NCBI GenBank assembly: GCA_015065045.1 | Contig: SVRB01000007.1 | Coordinates: 1 to 27,314 of the forward strand | DNA: 27,314 bases | Reading direction: 5' to 3' | Origin: Oscillospiraceae bacterium | GTDB taxonomy: Bacteria; Bacillota; Clostridia; Oscillospirales; CAG-272 | In this document: positions 8,079-17,193 of the stretch, piece by piece | Layout of the letters: each line of letters begins with the position of its first letter | Position numbering within the stretch: the first letter of the stretch is position 1 | Notes under the pieces: model-generated | Database searches by the model: none | What the model was told of the DNA's origin: nothing | Seen by the model: only the letters and a program-made list of their open reading frames with translations | Program-made: the position numbers and the translations under genes

Positions 8079-8987
8079 ATGTCAAAGCTTTCAAATTTAG
8101 AGATGTTTATGAAGGAATGCGCGTCTCTTGACTTTGAAAAGGACGCAAAATTAGCCTGCCATTCAACTTTTAAGGTTGGCGGAACAGCAGACTATATTGC
8201 ATATCCGAAGAGCGAAAGTGCGTTATGCGCTTTGGTTGATTATTTGAATGATGAAGAAATTAAATATATAGTTATCGGAAACGGAAGCAATCTGCTTTTT
8301 GCAGATGAGGGATATAGAGGGGTTGTTATTATCACGACTCACCTCAAAAAGATAAGAAAATCAAGAAATACAATTTATGCAGAATGTGGAGTTTCTTTTA
8401 CAAGCTTGGCTCTTTATGCACAAAAGCACGGCTTGTCAGGTCTTGAATTTGCTTATGGAATTCCCGGAAGCGTGGGCGGCGCCGTTTATATGAATGCAGG
8501 TGCATATGACGGTGAGGTAAGGAACGTTTTACAAAAGAGCTCGTATTTTGATGCAAAGCTTTCAAAGCGCTGCGATCTTTATAACGCAGGTCATAAATTC
8601 GGTCATAGAACAAGCATTTATAATTCAAACGATAATGTTATCCTTTCAGCCGTATTTGAACTGACCCCAAAGGATCCTGATGAGATAAAGCAGAAGATGG
8701 ACGGCTTTATGGCTGCAAGACGCGAGAAACAGCCTCTCGAATATCCAAGTGCAGGCAGTACTTTTAAGAGATGCGAAGGATATTATACGTCAAAAATGAT
8801 TGACGAAGCTGGTTTAAAGGGCAGAAGCGTAGGCGGTGCTATGGTGTCTGAAAAGCACGCGGGCTTTGTAATCAATACCGGAAATGCAACTGCTGACGAT
8901 ATAAAGAAACTCATTTGTATTATAAAAGAAGAATTAAAGAAGAAATTTAACGTTGATATAAAAGAAGAGATAAAGTATATAGATTGA
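8079..8987 (+). CDS. murB: UDP-N-acetylenolpyruvoylglucosamine reductase
   Basis: MurB is an FAD enzyme that uses NADPH to make UDP-N-acetylmuramic acid for peptidoglycan. The 302-residue protein has the FAD-binding series STFKVGGTADYIAYP, VIGNGSNLL, GLEFAYGIPGSVGGAVYMNAGAY and FGHRTSIY. The catalytic region EYPSAGSTFKR has the serine proton donor, and KEEIKYI at the end has the conserved glutamate. The lack of the extra beta-alpha fold of the E. coli type places it with type II enzymes. ATG 8079 is preferred over the adjacent in-frame TTG 8076 because AAAGGAG (8064-8070) is spaced 8 bases from the ATG. In Clostridia murB is often joined to rapZ, as here (34-base gap). Confidence 0.95.
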   Translation: MSKLSNLEMFMKECASLDFEKDAKLACHSTFKVGGTADYIAYPKSESALCALVDYLNDEEIKYIVIGNGSNLLFADEGYRGVVIITTHLKKIRKSRNTIYAECGVSFTSLALYAQKHGLSGLEFAYGIPGSVGGAVYMNAGAYDGEVRNVLQKSSYFDAKLSKRCDLYNAGHKFGHRTSIYNSNDNVILSAVFELTPKDPDEIKQKMDGFMAARREKQPLEYPSAGSTFKRCEGYYTSKMIDEAGLKGRSVGGAMVSEKHAGFVINTGNATADDIKKLICIIKEELKKKFNVDIKEEIKYID

Positions 8988-9021
8988 CTTTATAGATAGT
9001 TTCAAAAAAAGGTATGTTTAT

Positions 9022-9894
9022 ATGGAATTTATGATTTTAACGGGTATGTCTGGAGCAGGTAAATCGAGAGCTGCCGATACCTTAGAGGATATGGGATATT
9101 TGTGTGTTGACAATATGCCTGCGGCTTTTATACCCAAATTTGCAGAGATGTATAGACAATCTGCGAATAAGAGCAAGAAGGTAGCATTTGTTATTGACGT
9201 AAGGGGCGAAATTGAGTTTGATACTTTGATTTCGGAGCTTGATGCTTTAAAGGCAAGAGGGGATTCATGTACGACGCTGTTTGTTGATTGCGACAATTCT
9301 GTTATAATCAACAGATATAAGGAGACGAGAAGAATACACCCCCTTGTTCCCATTAAAAATCTTGGTATGAACGATGCTATTGAGCTTGAAAGAAAAATGC
9401 TGAAGCCTATAAAGGATTATTCGGATTATGTGATTGATACTTCATATTTATCCGTAAGACAGCTCAGAGATAAAATTTTTGCTATAAACCCTGATAGAAA
9501 CAAAAACGAGCTGATGATTACTTGTATGTCGTTTGGTTTTAAGCACGGTATAGTAAATGATGCTGATTTGGTTTTTGACGTAAGATGCTTCCCGAATCCT
9601 TTTTACATTACCGAGCTTAGAGATAAGACCGGACTCGAGGCTGACGTAAGAGATTACGTATTTTCAAGCGGTGATACGCAAAAATTCCTTGAAAAACTGT
9701 ACGATATGCTCAATTACCTTATCCCTCTTTATGCAAAGGAAGGGAAAACTCAGCTTACTATTGCGATTGGTTGTACGGGCGGAAAGCACCGTTCTGTTGC
9801 TATAGCTGAGGCTGTTGGCAAGGTTCTTTCAGAGCATAACAAAACAGTGATCGTACATAGGGATATTGCAAAGATATACGATAGCGTTAAATAA
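9022..9894 (+). CDS. rapZ: RapZ/YvcJ nucleotide-binding protein
   Basis: The 290-residue protein has a P-loop G8MSGAGKS near the start, then the family signature LEDMGYLCVDNMP. The C-terminal domain contains SFGFKHGI, DVRCFPNPF and GCTGGKHRSVAIAE. In E. coli RapZ controls glucosamine-6-phosphate synthase through small RNAs; the Gram-positive YvcJ hydrolyses nucleotides and its target is less clear. It follows murB, linking it to cell-wall precursor supply. The usual downstream partner yvcK is absent; whiA follows after 20 bases. The ribosome binding site is a modest AAAAGG. Confidence 0.94.
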   Translation: MEFMILTGMSGAGKSRAADTLEDMGYLCVDNMPAAFIPKFAEMYRQSANKSKKVAFVIDVRGEIEFDTLISELDALKARGDSCTTLFVDCDNSVIINRYKETRRIHPLVPIKNLGMNDAIELERKMLKPIKDYSDYVIDTSYLSVRQLRDKIFAINPDRNKNELMITCMSFGFKHGIVNDADLVFDVRCFPNPFYITELRDKTGLEADVRDYVFSSGDTQKFLEKLYDMLNYLIPLYAKEGKTQLTIAIGCTGGKHRSVAIAEAVGKVLSEHNKTVIVHRDIAKIYDSVK

Positions 9895-9914
9895 CGCAAA
9901 AGCAGGAGTAAATA

Positions 9915-10667
9915 ATGTCATATTCGAGTGAATTAAAGAAAAATTTAAAAGAAATGAGTATGAAGAAAAAATGCTGCAGAAACTCATTTTTTTACGGCGA
10001 AACTCTTTTTCTTCCCGAAAGAAAAAGAACGCAGCCCTTTGATTATCTAAAATACGGATATGAATCGATGGACGATGTAAAGGCTATAAAAACTGAGTTT
10101 TTTAAATGTTCGTCGTGCAGAAGTAGTTTTCTTCGCGGAGTTTTTTGCGCTTGCGGAACAGTTTCGTCGCCTGAAAAATCATTTCACTTTGAATTAAAGG
10201 TAAAAAACGAAGATCTTTATAACAGCTTATATGAATTCATATCCCATTCTTGCTTGGAAATGAAGAAGTTGAAGAGGAATGATACTTATTCATTGTATTT
10301 AAAAAAAGGCGATGATATAGAGGATATAATGCACTATATGGGTGCGGGCAGAGAGGCGTTTGAGGTTGCAAACGAAAAGATAAAGAGAGAATTGGCAAAC
10401 GTTGCAAACAGACGCAATAATTTTGAGGTAGTTAATTTAGGAAAGACGGTATCGGCGGCAGGAGAATCCGTTGACGCGATAAATAAGCTTATAAAAAAAG
10501 GTATATTATCAAAGCTTCCTCGAGGTCTTGCTGAGACCGCGCAGATAAGGCTTGACAATCCGTTTGCGAGTCTTGAGGAGCTGACCGAGCTTCATACCGA
10601 TAGAATTTCAAAGTCGGGAGTTAATCACAGGTTAAAAAAACTGATTGAGCTTGCGGACGAAATGTAA
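9915..10667 (+). CDS. whiA: WhiA-family regulator with shortened N-terminal domain
   Basis: WhiA proteins combine a LAGLIDADG homing-endonuclease-like domain with a DNA-binding helix-turn-helix domain and affect cell division and chromosome segregation in Bacillota. The C-terminal part is typical: EVVNLGKTVSAAGESVDAI, LPRGLAETAQIRLDNP, and SKSGVNHRLKKLIELAD. The second LAGLIDADG half is present (FLRGVFCACGTVSSPE). The first half is largely missing: only about 45 residues separate C20-C21 from CSSC (65-68), making the protein 250 residues against about 316 in B. subtilis. The start is secure (AGGAG, normal opening MSYSSELKKNLKE), so this is a real internal shortening. The four cysteines could bind metal; that is speculation. 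Confidence 0.9.
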   Translation: MSYSSELKKNLKEMSMKKKCCRNSFFYGETLFLPERKRTQPFDYLKYGYESMDDVKAIKTEFFKCSSCRSSFLRGVFCACGTVSSPEKSFHFELKVKNEDLYNSLYEFISHSCLEMKKLKRNDTYSLYLKKGDDIEDIMHYMGAGREAFEVANEKIKRELANVANRRNNFEVVNLGKTVSAAGESVDAINKLIKKGILSKLPRGLAETAQIRLDNPFASLEELTELHTDRISKSGVNHRLKKLIELADEM

Positions 10668-10702
10668 TTTATTAACTAAAAAACTAATTGGGAGGGCGCT
10701 GT

Positions 10703-13700
10703 ATGAGCGGATTTGTTCACTTGCATTTACATACGGAATATAGCTTGCTTGATGGCGCCTGCCGTATTTCCGACATACCGAAAATCGCAAAGGAAATGGG
10801 CCATAATGCCGTTGCTATAACGGACCATGGAGCTATGTATGGCGCGGTTGATTTTTACAAAAGCTGTAAAAAGAACGGTATAAAAGCGATTATCGGTTGC
10901 GAGGTTTACGTTGCGACCAGATCAAGATTTGATAAAGAATATTTAAAGGATAGCGAATATAACCATCTTATACTTCTTGCCAAGAATATGACAGGATATA
11001 AGAATTTGATATATATGGTTTCGATGGGCTTCCAAGAGGGCTTTTACTCTAAGCCGAGAATTGATAATGATTTGCTAGAAAAACATTCGGAGGGACTTAT
11101 ATGCTTGTCAGCATGTGTTGCGGGTGCTATTCCGAGAATGATTTTAAAAAATGATTATCAGGCGGCTCTTGATTATGCAAAGAAGTTAGACAAGCTTTTT
11201 GGCAGAGGTAATTTTTATCTTGAAATTCAGAATCACGGATTAGATGTTGAAGATGAGGCTTGTGTCGGCTTAAAGAAGATTCACGAAGAAACAGGTATCC
11301 CGTATGCTGCAACAAACGACGTTCATTATTTGAGAAAGAGCGATGCGCAGACTCAGGCGGTATTGATGTGTCTTCAGATGAATACTACCATAAGCGAGGG
11401 AAGACCGCTTGGGTTTGAAACCGACGAGTTTTATTATAAGAGCACAGAAGAAATGGAACAGCTTTTTTCCGAATATGAGGATGCTGTTTCCAATACGCAA
11501 AAAATTGCGGATATGTGTGATTTTGAATTTGAGTTTGATAAGACGTATTTGCCGAGATATATTCCCGCAAATAAAATGTCTGCGCAGGATTTTTTGAGAA
11601 AGCTTGCATATGACGGGCTTAAAGAAAAGATCGATAAGGGTTTAGTAATATTTACAGACGATCATACCGAAGACGAATACAGACAGCGTATGGAGTATGA
11701 ATTGTCGGTAATAATCGAGATGGGGTACTCAGAATACTATTTGATAGTATGGGATTTTGTGAATTACGCTAAGAGCCACAATATTCCTACCGGCCCCGGA
11801 AGAGGGTCGGGAGCAGGAAGCTTAATTGCTTTTTTGATTGGAATTACAGAAATAGACTCGATAAAGCACGGACTTTTGTTTGAGCGTTTTTTGAATCCCG
11901 AAAGAATAAGTATGCCCGATTTTGATATAGATTTCAGTGATGAAAAGCGTGATTTGGTATATGATTACGTTTCTTCGAAATACGGTAAGGAGCACGTTTG
12001 CCATATTATAACATTTGGTACGTTAGCCGCAAGAGCGTGTGTAAGAGACGTCGGACGTGCTATGGGGATGTCTTATAACAGCGTTGCAAGGGTTGCTGAA
12101 GCTGTTCCTCAGCGTATTCAAGTGAGAAATGAAGACGGTACGCTTGAGAATATAAACAAAGTCACTCTCGAAATGGCTCTTAAGACTGAAAAGTTAAGAG
12201 AGATATACGATAACGAGCCGGAGGCTAGGAGACTGATAAATACAGCGATGGCTCTTGAGGGAATGCCGCGCCACGCATCAACTCATGCGGCAGGCGTTGT
12301 TATAACAGATAAGTCTGTATATGAATATGTTCCTATGGCTGTTACAAAGGGTTCGCTCGTAACTCAGTTTGATATGAATACGATAGCGGATTTGGGGTTG
12401 TTGAAGTTTGACTTCCTTGGACTTCGTTTTTTGACCGTTATTGAAAATACGGTAAAAAAGATAAAGGAAAGACAACCTGATTTCGATATTGAAAATATTC
12501 CTCTTAATGATAGAGCAACATTCAAGATGATTTCAGACGGAGATACTATAGGTCTATTCCAGCTTGAAAGTCAGGGAATGAGAAGTAAGCTTGTACAGCT
12601 AAAGCCTGAGTCGCTGGCTGATATAATGGCATCTATTGCATTATACCGTCCGGGCCCTATGAACTCTATAGGCAAGTATATCGAAAACAAGAGAAACAAA
12701 AATAATATAAATTATAATATTGATATTATCGAGCCGATATTAAAAGAAACCTTTGGGTGTATTGTATATCAAGAACAGGTTATGCAGATATTCAGAAGCG
12801 TTGCCGATTATTCGTTTGGACAGGCAGATATTATAAGAAAAGCTATGTCTAAGAAGCAATCCGGAAAAATTGAGCTCGAGAGAAATACGTTTCTTTCAAA
12901 GGCTGTTGAAAAGGGAATCGATTATGATTCTGCAGCAGAGCTGTTCGGTGAGCTTGTTGGGTTCTGTAAATACGCATTTAACAAGAGTCACGCAGCTTCT
13001 TATGCTGTAGTCACTTACAGAACGGCATATCTGAAGTGTCATTATCCGAAGGAATATATGGCGTCGTTGTTGACGTCGGTTATAGGTGATGAGGACAGAA
13101 CTGTTTTATATGCCGAGGAATGTAAAAGACTTGGTATTCAGCTCTTGCCTCCTGATATAAACGAGAGCTATGGATATTTTAACGTTGTCGGTGATAATAT
13201 AAGATACGCGCTTTTGGCTTTGAAAAATGTTGGAAAGAACTTTGTTGACAACGTTGTAGGAGAAAGAGAAAATGGCAGATTTACCTCCTTTGAAAGCTTT
13301 TTAAGCAGAATGAGGGAATCGGATCTTAATAAAAGACAGATCGAGTCTTTAATAAAGTCCGGTTGCTTTGATTATACAGGACTTTACAGATCTCAGCTGA
13401 TGAGTGTTTATGAAAATATAATAGACAGCGTGATCGAAAACAACAGAAAGAACGCAACAGGACAGCTTGATTTCTTTTCTGTTGATTCGGGGGATTCTTA
13501 CGAAGATAAAACTGAATATAAGTATCCCAACATTAACGAATACAACCTAAAAGAAAAACTTCTTTATGAAAGAGAATGCGCAGGATTTTATTTTTCAGGA
13601 AATCTGCTCGATGACTACTCAAAACATGAAAAATACCTGAACACCGTATCCATTAAGAGGATAGTAAACTCATTCGACTATAATGACGGCGAAGAGATCA

Positions 13701-14260
13701 GTGCGGGTACAAAGGAATTCCGTGATAGACAAGAGGTGCGAGTTTCGGGTATCATAACCAAAATAGTTGACAAGACGACAAAAAAAGGCGATAAAATGTG
13801 TTTTGTTACTATAGAGGACAGAAATGGTCAGGTTGAGGTAATCATATTTTCAAACCCTCTTGAAGAGTACGGATATATGCTGACTCTTGATAACATCGTC
13901 TGTATAACAGGTGATATTTCCGCGAGGGTAGAAAATGAGGTTAAAATTATTTTTAAGAAATCAGAGGTTTTAAAAACAAACGATGATTTTGAGAAATATA
14001 TGAAGCAATATGCTCCGACGGTAAAGCCGACGAAAAACGAAGAACGCGTACTGTACTTAAGAGTAAAGGACACCTCGTGCATCGAATTTAAGAAGGCTAT
14101 GAACTTGGTTGAGATTTTTGACGGAAAGACAAAGGTTGTATTTTACGATTCGTCAAAGAAGCAATATATTGCTTTGAACGGAAGAAGTATTGAGTTATCA
14201 GACAAGGTTTTGGGATTTTTGTCGGAATTGCTTGGAAAAGATAACGTTATTGTAAAATAA
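10703..14260 (+). CDS. dnaE: DNA polymerase III alpha subunit, DnaE type
   Basis: The 1185-residue replicative polymerase starts with a PHP domain (FVHLHLHTEYSLLDG). It has the palm motif PDFDIDFSDEKRD with catalytic D408 and D410, and the third aspartate D570 in LLKFDFLGLR. HAAGVVI, tandem HhH motifs and a C-terminal OB fold near 1012-1085 (VRVSGIITK to VEVIIFSN) follow. There is no inserted DEDD proofreading exonuclease, so it is DnaE and not PolC. Bacillota normally carry both; in B. subtilis DnaE extends primers before PolC. ATG 10703 is preferred to an in-frame TTG at 10688 because GGGAGGG (10690-10696) fits the ATG. It follows whiA by 35 bases. Confidence 0.97.
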   Translation: MSGFVHLHLHTEYSLLDGACRISDIPKIAKEMGHNAVAITDHGAMYGAVDFYKSCKKNGIKAIIGCEVYVATRSRFDKEYLKDSEYNHLILLAKNMTGYKNLIYMVSMGFQEGFYSKPRIDNDLLEKHSEGLICLSACVAGAIPRMILKNDYQAALDYAKKLDKLFGRGNFYLEIQNHGLDVEDEACVGLKKIHEETGIPYAATNDVHYLRKSDAQTQAVLMCLQMNTTISEGRPLGFETDEFYYKSTEEMEQLFSEYEDAVSNTQKIADMCDFEFEFDKTYLPRYIPANKMSAQDFLRKLAYDGLKEKIDKGLVIFTDDHTEDEYRQRMEYELSVIIEMGYSEYYLIVWDFVNYAKSHNIPTGPGRGSGAGSLIAFLIGITEIDSIKHGLLFERFLNPERISMPDFDIDFSDEKRDLVYDYVSSKYGKEHVCHIITFGTLAARACVRDVGRAMGMSYNSVARVAEAVPQRIQVRNEDGTLENINKVTLEMALKTEKLREIYDNEPEARRLINTAMALEGMPRHASTHAAGVVITDKSVYEYVPMAVTKGSLVTQFDMNTIADLGLLKFDFLGLRFLTVIENTVKKIKERQPDFDIENIPLNDRATFKMISDGDTIGLFQLESQGMRSKLVQLKPESLADIMASIALYRPGPMNSIGKYIENKRNKNNINYNIDIIEPILKETFGCIVYQEQVMQIFRSVADYSFGQADIIRKAMSKKQSGKIELERNTFLSKAVEKGIDYDSAAELFGELVGFCKYAFNKSHAASYAVVTYRTAYLKCHYPKEYMASLLTSVIGDEDRTVLYAEECKRLGIQLLPPDINESYGYFNVVGDNIRYALLALKNVGKNFVDNVVGERENGRFTSFESFLSRMRESDLNKRQIESLIKSGCFDYTGLYRSQLMSVYENIIDSVIENNRKNATGQLDFFSVDSGDSYEDKTEYKYPNINEYNLKEKLLYERECAGFYFSGNLLDDYSKHEKYLNTVSIKRIVNSFDYNDGEEISAGTKEFRDRQEVRVSGIITKIVDKTTKKGDKMCFVTIEDRNGQVEVIIFSNPLEEYGYMLTLDNIVCITGDISARVENEVKIIFKKSEVLKTNDDFEKYMKQYAPTVKPTKNEERVLYLRVKDTSCIEFKKAMNLVEIFDGKTKVVFYDSSKKQYIALNGRSIELSDKVLGFLSELLGKDNVIVK

Positions 14261-14312
14261 AAAATTTCACAATATGTTTATAGAAATTAACAACATATTT
14301 ATAATTATATGA

Positions 14313-14318
14313 TATAAT
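14313..14318 (+). promoter_or_regulatory. Extended -10 promoter of the penicillin-binding protein gene
   Basis: TGATATAAT (14310-14318) is a perfect extended -10. A TTAACA (14287-14292) lies 20 bases upstream, too far for a normal -35, so the extended element probably carries the activity. The start would be near 14325, leaving about 67 bases of leader that contains the palindrome at 14348-14363. Confidence 0.65.
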
Positions 14319-14347
14319 TTATGGTAGTTGTTTGGAATATAATTCAG

Positions 14348-14363
14348 CCGTATACGTATACGG
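14348..14363. promoter_or_regulatory. Perfect 16-base palindrome in the PBP leader (operator candidate)
   Basis: CCGTATACGTATACGG reads the same on both strands. It lies about 30 bases downstream of the -10 and 28 bases before the ATG of the penicillin-binding protein gene, a position suited to a repressor roadblock. No family-specific operator consensus known to me matches it. Confidence 0.5.
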
Positions 14364-14391
14364 TATTGTCCGATTTAAACGGAGGATAGAA

Positions 14392-17169
14392 ATGAATCAA
14401 AGAAATAATCAACCCAACAGACCGCAAAAAAGAGTGAATCCAACAGCAAAAACAACACAGAAAAAAACCCAGAAGAAAACTAATGTTTTATCTTTGTTGG
14501 CTGTTAGATTAAGTAAGAGGTCTGCTAAGCCTAAAAAGGATAAAAAAAGAGAGAAAAACGGAGAGGTAAGCACCGCAAAGAAGGTGTTTTCTACGGTTGC
14601 TATCGTTTTTCTTACAATATTGCTTATTGGATGTATTACCGGTACGATCGTTGTAGGTGCTTTTGCTATTTATATTAAGAAATATATAGATCCTGTAATC
14701 GAGGATTTTGATTTGATTTCTACCGAGCAGAAGCTTTCTTCAAAGATCTATTATATGGATTATACCGACAGAGAAAACAGAGTCGGAACTCCTGTTGAGC
14801 TTGATACAGAACGCCTTTATGGTTCAGAAAATCGCGTATGGGTAACCTTTGATGAAATGCCGACTTATCTTTACGAAGCGTTTATATCAATTGAGGATGA
14901 GCGTTTCTGGGTTCACGACGGTGTTGACTGGAAAAGAACCCTGGGAGCTACGTTCTATTTCTTTACGGGAGCAGATAACTATGGTGGCTCAACAATAACT
15001 CAGCAGCTTATAAAGAACCTTACGGGCGAAAAAGACGTTAGAATTCAGCGTAAGCTTCAGGAAATTATGAGAGCGCTTTACCTCGATAAGACGAAGGATA
15101 AGACCGAAATTCTCGAATTATATTTGAATACGATATATCTTTCTCAGGGATGCTACGGTGTTCAGGCGGCAGCAAACGTGTATTTTGGAAAGAGCGTTAG
15201 CGAGTTGACACTTGTTGAATGCGCAGCACTTGCCTCGATTACACAGGCTCCTACAAAATGGGACCCCATTCAGAACCCCGATAATAACGAATTCAGAAGA
15301 AAGACCGTTCTTGATAAGATGTACGAGCTTGGAAAGATAACGTACAGTGAATATCAGGAAGCAAGAAACCAGGAGCTTGAGCTTGTAGATTATAAGGGTG
15401 ACATAGACGGAGACGTGGTTGTTGACGAAAATGAGGATTACAACTCATGGTATACTGATGCTGTAATAAAATCCGTCGTAGAGCGTCTTATGGAGGAAAA
15501 GGGATATCCTGAAAACCTCGCTTATAATATGCTTTATTCGGGCGGTCTGAAGATATATACCGTTATGGACCCTGAAATCCAGGCGGCGATCGATAAGGTG
15601 TACGTTGAAAACAGCGCTGCATTCCAGGACGATAGATTTCCGGGGATATTGAAGCCTGAGTCGTCTATGGTAATAATACATCCAACGACGGGAGACGTTC
15701 TTGGACTTGCGGGCGGCAGAGGAGAGAAAAAAGGAAACTTGCTCTTGAACTATGCTACTCAAACGACACGATCTCCGGGTTCTACAATAAAACCGTTAAC
15801 TGTTTATGCTCCGGCGCTTGAAGCAGGTATAATTACGTACGGCTCGGTTTACGATGATGTTCCCGTAAACTATGATACGGGCAAGTATACCGTTGATGAA
15901 GATGGAAACGTTATTTACGTTTGTCCTGAAACGGGGATTAAGGTTATAAAGGACAGAGGATGGCCTGCTAACTTACCTGATACCTATGACGGTCTTATTG
16001 ATATAAACTACGCATTGCAGGTTTCGAAGAATACTGTTTCTGTAAAAGTTCTTCAGGATCTTACTTGTGAAGCATCATTTGATTTTGCAAAGAATAAGCT
16101 TCATATGAATAATCTTATAGAAAAATTACAGCTTTCAAACGGGCAGTGGATAACAGATAAAGGCTTGTCTGCTTTGGCTCTCGGTGAAATGAACTACGGT
16201 TTAACTAACCTTGAGGTTACAGCGGCGTATAGCATTTTTACAAACAGCGGTGTATATAACGAGCCGAGACTTTATACACAGGTGCTCGATTCGGAAGATA
16301 ACGTTGTTCTTGATGATGATAAAGAAAGCTCAATTGTATTGAGTGAGCAGAATTCATACATTATGACATTGATGCTCAAGAATGTAATAAACAATGGTAC
16401 CGGTAGCGGCGCAACATTGAGAAAAAAGGTTGATGTAGCAGGTAAAACAGGTACGACAAACAGTGACCACGACAGATGGTTTGTTGCTTATACACCGTAT
16501 CTTTTGGGTGGTGTGTGGTTTGGATATTCAGACCCCGATAGCTTGTCAAGAGCGTCAGGAAACCCTGCGGTTGGTATATGGAATGAAGTTATGACCTTAG
16601 CTCATCAGAAATATTTTGATGAAGCTGCTGCGAATGGAACTGAACTCAAGAAATTTGAGGAGCCCGGCGGCATTGTATCATATAAAGTTTGCGCTGATTC
16701 AGGAATGCTGATGACAGAAGCATGTAGATCTGACCCGAGAGGAAGCAGGGAAACGGTTGCTTATTATGCGTCAACAAACGTACCGACAAAGTTCTGTGAC
16801 TGTCATGTTTTGGTTGAGTATGACAAGGTTACGTCTGCTATTGCTTGCGATGGTTGTCCTGATGAAAACATTGTAAAAATAGGACTTTTGAAGATTACAG
16901 ACAGAAACTTCCCCGAGCAAGTAAAGGTAAGGGATGCTCAATATACGTACCGTTATATAAGTAGCTCTGCAAGGTTGCCTAATAATAACAACGTTCCGTT
17001 CTATGCTTATGTTTTAGGTGATAAATATTCAGGAATTACCGGAAACGGCGAGCAGTTTAACCGCGCTTGCTATAAGCATTATAAAGAACCGCCTGTTTCT
17101 GAAGAACAGGTAAATCCGGCTGTTGTTCAGGATCTACCTCCGTCTAAAAAATCAGACAAAAAAGATTGA
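14392..17169 (+). CDS. Class A penicillin-binding protein (PBP1A/1B type)
   Basis: This bifunctional peptidoglycan synthase of 925 residues has a very basic cytoplasmic tail (1-62, many Lys/Arg/Gln) and one membrane anchor (about 65-95). The GT51 glycosyltransferase domain shows the catalytic EDERFW near residue 169, GGSTITQQLIKNL, and RKLQEIMRALYLD. The transpeptidase has all three motifs: S464-TIK, S545-KN and K685-TGT. A C-terminal tail holds six cysteines between 767 and 822. The ATG at 14392 is chosen because of GGAGG at 14381-14385; an in-frame upstream TTG at 14332 has no ribosome binding site and would sit across the palindrome. It has its own promoter and follows dnaE. Confidence 0.94.
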   Translation: MNQRNNQPNRPQKRVNPTAKTTQKKTQKKTNVLSLLAVRLSKRSAKPKKDKKREKNGEVSTAKKVFSTVAIVFLTILLIGCITGTIVVGAFAIYIKKYIDPVIEDFDLISTEQKLSSKIYYMDYTDRENRVGTPVELDTERLYGSENRVWVTFDEMPTYLYEAFISIEDERFWVHDGVDWKRTLGATFYFFTGADNYGGSTITQQLIKNLTGEKDVRIQRKLQEIMRALYLDKTKDKTEILELYLNTIYLSQGCYGVQAAANVYFGKSVSELTLVECAALASITQAPTKWDPIQNPDNNEFRRKTVLDKMYELGKITYSEYQEARNQELELVDYKGDIDGDVVVDENEDYNSWYTDAVIKSVVERLMEEKGYPENLAYNMLYSGGLKIYTVMDPEIQAAIDKVYVENSAAFQDDRFPGILKPESSMVIIHPTTGDVLGLAGGRGEKKGNLLLNYATQTTRSPGSTIKPLTVYAPALEAGIITYGSVYDDVPVNYDTGKYTVDEDGNVIYVCPETGIKVIKDRGWPANLPDTYDGLIDINYALQVSKNTVSVKVLQDLTCEASFDFAKNKLHMNNLIEKLQLSNGQWITDKGLSALALGEMNYGLTNLEVTAAYSIFTNSGVYNEPRLYTQVLDSEDNVVLDDDKESSIVLSEQNSYIMTLMLKNVINNGTGSGATLRKKVDVAGKTGTTNSDHDRWFVAYTPYLLGGVWFGYSDPDSLSRASGNPAVGIWNEVMTLAHQKYFDEAAANGTELKKFEEPGGIVSYKVCADSGMLMTEACRSDPRGSRETVAYYASTNVPTKFCDCHVLVEYDKVTSAIACDGCPDENIVKIGLLKITDRNFPEQVKVRDAQYTYRYISSSARLPNNNNVPFYAYVLGDKYSGITGNGEQFNRACYKHYKEPPVSEEQVNPAVVQDLPPSKKSDKKD

Positions 17170-17193
17170 GTAGCTCGAATCGAATATAAAATT

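Noticed and set aside
11270..11609. Open frames of 60-76 codons within dnaE on either strand
   Set aside because: All lie inside the intact dnaE frame and show no start signal or protein motif.
14271..14299. Inverted repeat AATATGTT/AACATATT after dnaE as a terminator
   Set aside because: The stem is 8 AT pairs with a 13-base loop and no U tract; it overlaps promoter-like sequence and may be chance.
14287..14318. TTAACA as a true -35 for the PBP promoter
   Set aside because: The spacer is 20 bases, too long for normal sigma-A contact; the extended -10 explains the promoter better.
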